Assembly: GCA_027625915.1 (NCBI GenBank)
Contig: JANTQA010000032.1
Location: 5,022,001-5,086,000, forward strand
DNA: 64,000 nucleotides
Reading direction: 5' to 3'
From: Anaeramoeba flamelloides
Taxonomy: Eukaryota > Metamonada > Anaeramoebidae
The translations under genes were made by a program, and so were the position numbers. The notes beneath the pieces were generated by a model, which did not search any database, was not told the origin of the DNA, and saw only the letters and a program-made list of their open reading frames with translations. Of this stretch, positions 46,954 through 58,900 are shown piece after piece; within the stretch, counting starts at the first letter, position 1; each line of letters starts with the position of its first letter.

Positions 46954-48539
46954 GAATTCCAAATGATTCAAATCTTCGACCAATTATTTGGAAAATACTT
47001 CTTGGATATCTACCAGTTGAAAGAACAAAATGGGCAGGCATTCTTTCAACGAAAAGAGACTTATATAATTCTTTCAAAAAAAAATTAATTTCCCACATTC
47101 CACCTTATATCAAATTTAAAAAATTAAATTCGTACATTCAAAATCAGGAATTTTTTCAAAATGAATTCCAAAAAGAAAAAAAAACAGGAATAGTATCTAA
47201 ATCTGAAAAGGGAAAAGAACAAGTGCAAAACGAAAAAGAGCAAGAGCAAAGGGAAAAGGAACAAGAGCAAAGGGAAGAGGAACAAGGGCAAAAGGAAAAC
47301 GAAAAGGGAAAAGAGCAAGAGCAAGAGCAAAAAAAAGAAGTAAATCAAAAAGCATTGGAATTGGGGGAAATGGAAACAATAATAATGAAAGATTTATGCC
47401 GTACTAAATATCTTCATGAATTTTTAAAGGAAAGGCAAAATAAAGAATATAATATCGAAGAAATAAAAAGATCTATATTTAATTTGTTACTAATTTATAG
47501 TAAATTGAATTTTCCTGGTTATGTTCAGGGGATGAATGATATCCTTACACCATTATTTTTTGTATTTCTAACGGAAGGCCCCGAAAAAGATCGAAAATTT
47601 GCTGAGCATGACGCATTTTTTTGTTTTACCTCATTAATGTCCGAAATTCAAGACTTTTTTTGTCAAGATCTCGATGAGACATCGAAGGGTGTAAATGCTC
47701 CAATTAAAAAGATCTCGAAAATTTTGTTGGTTATAAATCCAGAGGTTTCAAATCATTTAACAAAAATTCAAATTAATCTTTCATTTTTTGTTATGCCGTG
47801 GTTTTCTTTATTGCTTTCTCAAGCCTTTGAAAAAAAAGATTTACTTCCAATTTGGGATTTATTATTTTCGGACAAAAATCGATTTGAGTTTTTGTTATAT
47901 TTTTGTTGTGCAATGATAATTGCACTTGAAAAACAATTATTAAATTCAAATTTTATTGAAGCAATGGAAATTTTACAAAGCGAAAAAAACCCACCAATTC
48001 AGGAATTAATAAATATTAGTTTAAAAATTCGGAAGAAAATAAATAAAAATAAAAAGAAAAAGAAAAAAAAAAAGGAAAAGGAAAAAGAAAAAGAAAAAAT
48101 CAAATTACAAAAGCAATCTAAAAAATTAGAAAAACTAAAAAACAAATCAAAAGATGCCTTTCGAATGATCGGAAAGAAACGGTTAGAAGAGACCATCACA
48201 GATGAAAAGAAGGGGGGCAATGGAAAGTCAACACAACCAACAACAATTATTAATAATGAAATTAACGATCAAAACTTGCCGATCAAGGAAAGAAAAAAAA
48301 TTGAAAAGTTAAAAAAAAAAAAAGAAAAAGAAAGATTCAAATTAAAAAAAAAAAGGAAAAAATACATATTAAAAGAAAAAAAATTAAGATTGAAAAAAGC
48401 AAAACAATTTGAAAAATTAGAAAATAAAAAAAAATTACAAAAATTAAAATTAAGAAAAAAAAACAAATTAAAACAAGAAAAATTAAGATTGAAAAAAGAA
48501 AAACAATACGAAAAAATAGAAAAAAAAAAGAAAAAATAA
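46954..48539 (+). CDS. TBC-domain Rab GTPase-activating protein, TBC1D13-like, 5' exon missing
   Basis: This exon starts after the acceptor TATTTAG and codes 528 residues in phase 1. It begins GIPNDSNLRPIIWKILLGYL and PVERTKWAGIL, matching the TBC1D13 start of the TBC fold. The arginine finger (IMKDLCR, residues 144-150) and glutamine finger (YVQ, 190-192) of Rab-GAPs are both present. FFCFTSLMSEI, LLLSQAFEKKDLLPIWDLLF and FLLYFCCAMIIALEKQLL follow TBC1D13. Two things are unusual: a Lys/Glu/Gln repeat of about 40 residues splits the early domain, and a Lys-rich 180-residue tail follows it. The upstream exon, which should end in one base of a Gly codon, was not found. Rab-GAPs switch off Rab GTPases in membrane traffic; the substrate cannot be told from sequence. 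Confidence 0.82.
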
Positions 48540-49625
48540 AAAAAAATAAAAAAAAATTACAATTATTATTGTTCCCTTTACTTTTTTTAAGTTTCTTTTT
48601 TTTTTCTTTCTCTAAAAAGGAAATTTTTTAAAAGTTTTTGGGATTAAAAAGTAGAAAAGAAGAAGAAAAATAATCAATGGTGTGGTTCTAATTTCTTGGG
48701 AAAAGTATTGAAGAAGAGAACTGGTGGTGTATATTTAGTTCTTTCTTATATCCCTTAGAACACCAAATATACTAATTGCCTTCAAAAAAAAAAATTTAAT
48801 TTGAATTGTTATCAAAGGATTATAAGATATAGAATTTATAAACAATTATCTTAGAAAGAAAATTTTATAATTAAAAATTGGATAGTTACCTACAATAAAA
48901 AAATAACTTTAGAAAAAATATTTTCAACATTTGAAAATTTTTCTTGGTTATTATGATTTAATTTTTATTATTTTTCAATTTAAATTTTGTCTAGATATCA
49001 AAAACTTTCTAGTTTTAATGATTTAAACCACATCATACTTTACTGGAATTTTTTTTATCCCCTTTGCACCCAAAATTACCGAAGATACTTGATTAAATAA
49101 TTTATTCATTAGAAAAATTATTTTGACATCACATAGAAAATTTGTTTCATCTATTGAAAACCATTCAATATCAATATATATATATTTGATTCTAAAATAT
49201 TTTAAAAATAAAAAAAAATATAAATTAAATTAAAAAAAAAAACTAATATTTTTTTTCATTGCAAAATTTGTGAAATTTTTTTAACAAGATTTTTTTCAAA
49301 TTTAAACGATTTGGCCAATAGTTTGAGTCAGATTAATAATCGATTTTTTTTTTAATTTTTATTCTTTTTTAATTTTTGACTTTTTAAAATCTAGATATAA
49401 AATAAACAATATTATTGAATAAGGACCATATATCAGAAATTATTTTAAAAGATCTGGATTAATTTTGATTGAAAAATTCAAATTTTATAGATATTATTCA
49501 AATTTTTTACCAATTACAAAATTCAAAAAAAAAAAATTAGTTTCCAGTTTTTATTTTATTATCTTCTAATATTTAAAGCTTATTTATATTTTTTTTTTAC
49601 AAATTTAGATGGATTACTTTATTTA

Positions 49626-50752
49626 TTAAGGGACTAGTCTTCTACGAAAACAAGGCAAAATTTTAAAATATGTTATTGGTGGTATTCTCTACTTTCGTAT
49701 TTTGTAGATCCCATGTGTCAAAAAATTCTGATCGACTAAGAAAGCCATAAAAGAAAATTAGTTGATTGAGATCAATTTTTTTTTCCATTTTTTCCGAAAA
49801 AGAAAAATATTAAATTTATTATATTTATCACAATATAACAAGTTTTTACCCCGTTTATTGTCATTTTGATCATTATTCTACTATAACATTTCTTTGTTAC
49901 TAGTAATATTAATATAAAGATTTTTGTTCCTTTTTAAGATAAAACTTTTTGTTAACCAAAAAAATTGATATATTTAACGGATTAAAAAATAATTGTATTT
50001 TTTAAGTATAGTAGTTATAATAATCAAAGTTTTATGGTCACTTAAAAATTTTACTCAGAAATTTTGTTTTTGTTTTAAGATAAAATTCGATTTTTCAAAA
50101 TAAAATTTTCTTGAAGATATTTGGGAATTAGTTAATTTTATCCTCAAAATTCAAAATCATTTTTTTTCTGCCAAAAATGATTTGAATTGTTATAAGGATT
50201 TTTGTGAATAAGATCAAACAATTTGTTAAAAAAATTTTGCAAAATTGAAAATTTTTTACCAATTTTTTTTCATTTTTTGAAAATCAGAAAACAACTTTTT
50301 CAAAATCTTAAAGAAAAAATTTTTTTTTGCATAATAGATCTCAATTTAATTGACAAACTGTAGTTAAGCTTCTACCGAATATTCATTTATTAAATCACCT
50401 AAACCACGAATAGTTTTAATGGCTAAGATTTGAATTGAAATATTAATCAAAGAAAAAGAAACCAAATAAAAAATTTGCTTTCGAAATCAATACTTTCCAA
50501 CATAAAACGAAAAATATGTTTTCCCATTTTCAAGAATTAACTTTATTCTTTAACAAAATAATAGGTTACTTTTTTTCGTTTTATATTGGCAAGATGCAAA
50601 TTTTGAATTTCAAAAAAGAGACTCAAATCAATAAATTGTTTAAATGAGGCTAACTCATCCATTTCATAAGTCTAAACACAAATTACAAAAAAAAAAATTT
50701 TCAAGATCTTGACAAGATTTCATTTTATTTTCAAAAATGACTACTCCCTTAA
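49626..50752 (-). mobile_element. piggyBac-like TTAA MITE, copy C
   Basis: The ends TTAAGGGACTAGTC and GACTACTCCCTTAA are flanked by TTAA. Reverse-oriented relative to A and B, and collinear with A over its full 1.13 kb. It interrupts a diverged repeat that also appears near 350-1250. Confidence 0.78.
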
Positions 50753-51467
50753 ATAATTTATTATTTGTTTAATTCCAATATAATAACGAAAGTATTATAT
50801 AATTTTTTTTTTTTGTTTGTTTTTTCATGCATTTTTTATTGTTTAAATAAAAGTTTTAGAAAATTATTCATATTAAACTAATAATTTTGGCTTAAAAAAT
50901 GAATTTTAAGTTTCTATTGATTTAATATTTATTAAAATTTTATTTTTAAAAAAAATAAAAATTTTTTAAAGTAATATATTTTTTTTTTTTTTTTTTTTAA
51001 TAAAATTAACAAAGTTATTTGATTATTATTAATAAAACAATGTGTTGAGTTTTGATTTACTGTTATTGTAATAAATTTTATTATTTAAAAAAAATTAAAT
51101 AAAAATAAAAATCTTTTGAAAAAATGTAAAAATAAATATTTATTTTTTTTTTTTCCAAAAACAAAAAAAAATATAAAAACATAAGCTCTTTATCTTTGAA
51201 CTATTTTCACTTTTTATTATAATTCAGATCTGGATGAAAGCCAAAAAAGAAAATTAATATCTTAATCCATCGGGATCATTTTAATCTTTCTTATAAACTT
51301 GATTAAATTTGGGCAAATCCAGGGTGCTAAGGAAAATATATTAACAAATATTATATTCAATAATGAAAATAATTTTCACATAAACCATTGAAGAAAAATA
51401 TTTTTTTTTTTTTTTTTTATTTTGTCGATTACAATTAGACTGATCATTATAATTGTTATCAATTAAA

Positions 51468-52022
51468 AAAGTGTAAATTGTAATTTAGGTGCTCATTTAT
51501 TAAAATTCCCTGAAGGGAATTTAAGGGTGAAATTATAGATTTCATAATTTTTCAAGGTACAGACAGACCTAAAATTTTCTATGGTCAAAAAATAAAAAAA
51601 TAAAAAATAAAAAAGGAAAAAGGAATAAAAAAAAGTTAAAATTTTGAAAATGGTTTAGGAGAAGCAATTGGTAAAAAATCATAATAAAAAAAACTGAATG
51701 ATATCTTTGATTAAGTTTATAAAAACTACAATCACAATATTTTTAATTCGTTTAGTTTAATTTGATAATTAATCATAAATCTTCAAATGGTGGGTCATTA
51801 TTTAATTGTTGTAATTTCTAGCGTTTTTTTTTGTTCTGATTTGTTTTAGACCTTTGGTCATTTTTATCCTTTTGTTTTTTAGTATTTCTTTTTTATTTCC
51901 AAGTTACTCATACTTTCATGTTTCAGTAACTCAGTATTAGCAAGTAACCAATTGATCTTTTTCCTTTTTAATTCTTCTTACCAGTATAAAGAAGATTCAA
52001 CCAGAAGAAAAATGGAAAAAAA
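51468..52022. repeat. Unclassified repeat R2, copy 3
   Basis: It follows the same order as 35105-35648: GTGTAAATT start, a small hairpin (AAATTCCC/GGGAATTT, 51500-51525), the ACTCATACTT block, TTAATTCTTCTT and AAAATGGAAAAAA. No gene within it. Confidence 0.65.
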
Positions 52023-52947
52023 TGATAATACTTATTTATTGATCCATTGAAAGATAATTAATTTCAATTTTTTTTTTGGAAAATATGGAAAGAAAATTTG
52101 ATTTAAATTCAAACCGAAAAGTCTAAAGATCTTTGAAAAAAAGTGATTTAACTGAAAAAAAGTTATATTTAAAATTAAAACTTTTCATTACATATATTTT
52201 TGTTCACAACTATTTAACAAAAAGAACTTGTACACTTTAATAATGAATCCTTAAATAATATAAAAGAATTGGTATTTTTGCTATTTTTAAAGATCACAAA
52301 GGTATTAAAATAAAAATTTATCTTTTAAAAAAAAAAATTAGGACAGTTTTTAATGGTCGAAATTATTGTTAATTCGAGTTTTCATGAACAGAATCAGAGA
52401 TTAATTTTTTATTTGTTATTATAATTTCTGTAAAATTATATTATTAAAACTAATATATTTATTAAATTTTGAAAAAAAAATAATATTTATTTTCAAAATT
52501 CTTTTGTAAAATTCAACAAAAAGTTCAAAATAAAATGACTTTGGAGCGAATTTTTCTTTCAAAAAATCTCAACAAAAAAGTAATTCTAAAAAAATAAAAA
52601 ATGTAAGAATTTAAAAAAAATAATTTCAATTGATATTATAATTTAATTGTTAAAATTTAAGTTCATATTTTAACATTATATATATATTAATATATATTAT
52701 AAATGCTTTCAAAAAATTAAGAAAAATAAAAAAAAAACAAAAAAAAAGTTTAAAATATAAAGAATTAAAAAAACAAACAAAAAAATTTAAATTTTTTTTT
52801 AACAATAAAAAAGAATTAAACCTTTTTATCTTAAAAATAAAATAATAATAATAATAATAACATAATGTTATATGACTCAGAATTTTAAAATATAATTTAT
52901 GATAAAATTAACACATTTTGTTATTAAAACAATGCTAATTTTTATTA

Positions 52948-55900
52948 TTAATTATTTTCGTTTGGTGAATTATTAATTGTTTGCCATTTTAAAAGGGGTT
53001 TTTGAGGGAATTGCATTTCTAAAAAATGGTTGATTGAATCTAAAAATACGTTTTGGAATTGGTGTATTTTTTTGGTTTGGAATTTTAAATATCGTGTATC
53101 TTTCTTCCGTTTAATTAAAAATCCAAGATTCTCGCCTTCATTATTTAATAAAATGATGATTTCTTTAATTAGGCCATAAGAAATCTCGGATTGAATTTTC
53201 CCGTTCAATCTACAAATTAAAAAGGATTCTAAGCCAAGAATTAACTTTCTTTTGTTTATTCTATTACCATTTTTTAATTTTTTTTGATTTTTAACCGAGT
53301 TGATTCTTTTCGTTTTGATTATCCTCCCCACAAACTCCTCATGGTTTCTTTCCCTTTGCTGAATAGTGGAAGGGATTGAATTTTTCTGTATTTTTAAATT
53401 ATTATTATTAAAATTGGTCCTATTTCCGTTATTTTTCCCCTTCCTATTATTTTGATTGCTATCCATATTTTTTTTGCTTGTATTGACGAATTGTTGGAAT
53501 TTCAATCCGTGTTCATATAGATCTTCAATAAAAAAATAGCAGTCATTAAAATTATTGAATAAAAATGTTTCATAAATTAAATCCTTGTCTTGTTCTTTTT
53601 CTTTTTCTTTTTCAAACCGGTTATTATCATGATCACCCCTATTTTCATTTTCATTTTTATTTCCATTTCCATTCACATTCCCATTCCCATTCACATTCAC
53701 ATTCTCATTCACATTTCCATTATCATTTTCATGATCGTTATTCGTGGTAGTCGTTGTCGTAGTGTTATTTAACTCGTTGATTTCTTCGTTTCTTTCTTCT
53801 TTTCTAAATGAGATTCTAATCAATGGTTTGTTTGTAAAGATATGTATTTTTTCGATTTGGGAAATATTTGAACAATTTATTATAAAATTATTTTTTGGAT
53901 CAATAAACAATAATTGAAATTTTGTAAATTTAATTAATTGTTTTTTTTTTTTCAAGTTTCGAGTTAAATAAATTTTTGGGCAGATTTTATAACTTGAAAT
54001 CGAAATTTCATTATCAATCTGGTGCTTTTCAAAAAAATTTACTATATGCAATCTTCCGTATAAAAATTGTGATTTATATCTTAATTGTTTATTTAGTTTT
54101 GGTAACATTTTGTTTTCAATTAATTTGCAAAATGGTGTTGGGTACCAAAAGATTAATTTTTCCAAATTCATCAAACCTTTTTGTGGAAATTTTTTTTCTA
54201 TTTTATTCAAAATTTCCTCAATTTTTCTTTCAACTAAAAAGGCCATACTTAAATGAGACAAATCGATTAATAAAATATATTTTTTTTCGATTAATGTTCT
54301 CATGAATTCGTATATTAAATCAACCGTTTTATCTAAATTGTTTATTTCATGATTAGTAATTTTCCAAAGTTCAATAAAAATAATTTGGCTTTTGTTATTT
54401 GTTTTTGACCCTAAAAACATAAATCCGTTTTTTTTCTTTTGCTTTTGTTTTCCCTGTTTCTGTTTCACTTGTTGATTATTATTTGGGTTGATTTGTTCTA
54501 AGTTTTCCGTAATTGCAAAGAATTTCTGTTTTTTATCATAGAAATGATCAATGCGTGGTCCTATTTGATGAATAATTTTTATTATTTTTGAATAATCTTT
54601 TTGTGGGAAATTTTCTGAAAGTATTTTTTTAGTGCTTTTTTTGTAATTGTTGTTTTTTTCTAATAATTTCATGATTTTTTTTTCATATTTTAAAAGCATT
54701 CCGTGTAAAACAATTAAATCCCTCATTGGTAATAATTTTTTAAATTTATAATGATTGCCATTATCTGTGTTGTTCTGCTTATTTGTAAGTAATATATTTT
54801 TAATTCCCTTCTTTTTTTTTGTAATTGTGTTTTCATTAACGTTTTCAATTAATCTGATTTTATTTGATGTTTGTTTTTCTTTTTCAATAACGATCTCATT
54901 TTCTTCTTCTTTTTTTTCATTGGAATCAAACATTACAATTTCTATGGGTTTGCGCTCTATTATCCTTTCCTTTTCATCTTCTTCACCTGATTGTTTTTTC
55001 TTTTCTTGTTTAATTTCTATTTTTGGTTCTTCTTTTGATTCTTTTTTTGGTTCCTTTTCATTTTCCTTTTCGTTTTCATTTTCATTTTCCTTCTCATTTT
55101 CATTTTCTTTTTCTTTTTCTTTTTCTTTTTCTTTTTCTTTTTCTTTTTCTTTTTCTTTTTCTTTTTTCTTTTCCCTTTTTTCCTCTATATTTTCTTCTTT
55201 TTCTATTTGTTGTTTTTTCTTCTTCTCTTTATCATCTACATTCATGAACACTTTGCTTTTTGCCAATTCATTATCATTATTGTTATTATTTTTGTTTTTA
55301 TTTTCATTATCTTTAGCTTTTGTTTTGATAATTAATTTATTAGCATTTTTAATATCTTTTTGTTTTCCAATTTTTTTATTCCATAATTTTTTTCCATTTT
55401 TAGAAATTGTAATAAGATATTCCCTCATTCTTTCAATATTATCACCAATCCAATTATTAAAACCAACCAAATATGTAGAATTAGAAAAATTGTTACCATT
55501 GGAAAGATTTTGCAGCAATTTAGTTAATAAAACCATATTTCTATGAGAAAATTTTGAAGGTATTGAATTTTCTGGCAAAAATCCATAATATTTTGGATTG
55601 ATCAGAATTGAATTAAAAAATCTCAAAAAGAGATAGCTTCCAATAAGAGATGGAATATTTTTTACATTATAATGTTTAGAATACATATAAATAAAGGAAC
55701 AAATTATTTTAATTTCATCTGGGAGTTCTTTATTGGATCTAATAATTTTTTCAAAGATTATTTGACTTGCAGAAAGTAAATTATCATGATTATATCCAAT
55801 TATTTGGTTTAGAGTTTTCTTTTCTAAATTTTGGTTGTTTTCTCTTTCTTCAATATTAATTTTATCAACTTCAAAATCTAAAGTTTTGTCACAAATCAAT

Positions 55901-58900
55901 CCATAAATCATTTTACCAAGATTTTTTCGAACATATCCCAAGCATATATATCCTTTTTTTTGTTTTTTATTTTTTGTTTTTTGTTTTTGATTTTTTATTT
56001 TTTGTTTTTTATTTTTTGTTTTTTATTTTTGTTTTTTATTTTTTGTTTTTGTTTTGTTTTTAAAATTATTATCATTATCATTAGTGTTATAATGTTTTTG
56101 TTATGGTTTTTGTTTTTGTTTTAGTATTGAAAAAAATAAATTTAAAAATGTAAGAAGGCATTTGATAATACTTTTAAAAACATGAATGAAAGTTTTTAAT
56201 ATATAATATTGAAAAATATTAATTATTATTCTCGATTTTGATGTTTTTATTATTTGAAATAATATTTTGAAATTGTAGAATGATTTTCTTTTTTTTTTTT
56301 TTTTTCAATTTAATTAAACTAAAATTCAAAACCTGGGGAAAAGAAGAAATCAAGGAAAAACTTCGTGATACTCTCATTAATCCAGTATAAAACAAAGTAA
56401 AATCATCAAATAGAGAAGAAAACTGGAAATTGAAAATATATCTTAAATTTAGACATATTTCCAGAGAACTTATGGGGAATATAGCCATACTTAAACTGGG
56501 AATTATCAACAACTCTATTCAAACTAAAATCTTTTTCAAATGGTTTAAATGTGTATACTTGCACGAATGAAGGGGGAAAAGAAGTAAATTCCAAAATATG
56601 CACATGTTGTAGAAAAAAAATTGATGATGCTTAACGCTTTAGATGGTGACTGTAAAAATTAATTAAAAAATGAAAACAATAACAATCGGAAAAAAAAAAT
56701 CCTGAAAAAAAATCAAAGATTTTAAGATTGCCACTCATTAAGATACAAATAAACTGCCGAGAAAAATGAACATAAAAAAAAAATGATGACATTACAATAG
56801 AATATTTCCTGACCCAACATGCTATAATGAAGGAAAAATGATCTCAAATCCAAATGATTTTGGATCATTTAGTCACACAAATTCATCGAAATTACAATAA
56901 CTTTACTATTTTTTCTTGTCTTATCGTTTTTAAATTCTTTTTTATTTATTCTTAAATTTTTATTCATTTTTTTTTTTTGATCATTTTTTTTCAATTTCAA
57001 ATACCCTTTATTTCAATTTTATTTTAGAAAACTAAATTAAGTTTAAAATGTGTCTAAGCACTGTGTTTATCAACTCTTTAAATTAGAAGTTATGAATTTA
57101 ATCAATTCAAAGGTCTCTCTCTAACAGATTAAGTGTTTTTTCTGTGACACTTAATCCTTAGCAATAAATCTGAAAACTCTATTTTTTCAAGATTTTCATA
57201 TTTACAGTTGTCTAGGTTCCAATAAGTTTATTTGGAAAGGTGAACTTTCATGTTTGATATACAAGAAGAAAAAAATTGTTTAAAATACACACCTTCTCGA
57301 GTTTGTGTTATTGGTTGATTTTTTGTATGATTAATTTCACTCAATCCATCTAAGCACATTTTTCAATTGTAAAAAAAGATTTGTATAAAATCAAAGTTTT
57401 AATAAAAATAAATGTTTCAAAAAATTGAAAATTTGAAGATTCCAACTCTAAATTACTCTTACTCTGTTCACAAATAGAGTAATTAATAATATTTTGTTTT
57501 AAAGTTTCAATATTCCATGACAATCAAAAAATCTTTTTTCAGTTATGTTCATCACAATTAAAATTTTCAAAATTGAGGAAAATGTACCTACTTATTTAAA
57601 TTCATTTCCAAATGTTATCACATAAGTCGTTACAGACAATTTATTCAACTTGTGACAATTTTCTTTCCTTTTGTAATGGTGCATTAAAGAAAAAAATGTT
57701 TAAAGCATTATTTTTGTTTCATCATGTTGGGACAAAAATAGAAAAAAACAATTTTTTCTTTCATATTTTAGTTCGTAATGTTTGAAACAAAATTCACAAG
57801 TTTCAGAAATTGACTCAAATGGAAGTTAAGGGAATTAAAAGGATTGATTTTTTCTAAAGTTTCTAAATGAAACATTACAAGTTAAAACGAAACAATTTTT
57901 GTTACAACATGATGAAACAAAAACAATGCTTTAATCATTTTTTTTCTTTACCATTTGGGAAAAAAAGTTCAACAAGATTTTTAATTGGGAACCTTAAATA
58001 GAACCTGAAAATTCAAAGTAAAATCAATTAAAAAAAGAAAAAATAAATGATCAAAGGCAAAATGAAGGATTCAGCACAATAACATTTTTTTTAATACTAT
58101 CTTTTGGTATGGGTTTCTTTGATTGATCTATTATTAAAAATTTGTTGAGAAAATTGACTTTTTTGAGATCTCCAAAAATCACTCATCGGAATTTCGATAA
58201 TAAAGGAGATAGAAATTTTTTTTGTTGATTTGAGAGAAAATAATATAATGGATTATTCTTAAAAGTTAATTTATTTCTTCGATGAATTGATTTTACTTTG
58301 AATTTTCAGGTTCTATTTAAGGTTCCCAATTAAAAATCTTGTTGAACTTTTTTTCTCTATTTCACTTTTTTTCCCGAATAGTTAATGTTATATTACGAAA
58401 GGAATGAAAAATTTCACAACACGATGATGAAAAAAATTTTTCAATAAAAACATTAAACATTGGTTAAATTTCCACTTTTTAATAACTTCAATTATAATAA
58501 ACACTATTATTTAATAAAAGATATTGGATCAAAAAATATTTTTAGTGGTATTTTATAATCTAAGTTGGATAATCCAATTTTCCAGGTTATATTAATATTT
58601 TTTTATCAATTTAATCGTAGATAATTTGAAAATTTTTTTGTTTCTTTGTAGTTAAGAGGTCATTTTATTATATTTTAAAAGTATTTTAAATTTAATGAAT
58701 ATCTTTCAAATAGAGAATCAATTATTTTGAGAATTAAAGAATTATTTGTTCTTTTAAATTGGAAAAAATATTTTTTCTTTGATTTTCCGTTAGGTTTTTT
58801 TTAATTTTTGAAATAAAAAGAAAATTTCAAAAATTTTCTTTTAATTTAATTAAAAAAAAGCTAGGCACTCTACGGATACTTTCGTTATTTTTTTTTTATT

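Larger units (their letters stand above)
48540..52947. other. Gap between TBC and RasGAP 3' ends
   Basis: The two genes converge. The gap contains TTAA element C and repeat R2 and is otherwise very AT-rich. 52150-52600 is a diverged match to 13260-14230. No gene is recognised. Confidence 0.5.

Noticed and set aside
47124-47379. Minus-strand Phe/Leu-rich frames
   Set aside because: Antisense shadows of the Glu/Gln/Lys repeat in the TBC exon.
54755-55546. 263-codon + strand frame rich in Phe and Ser
   Set aside because: It is the antisense reading of the Lys/Glu microsatellite in the RasGAP exon, with no domain of its own.
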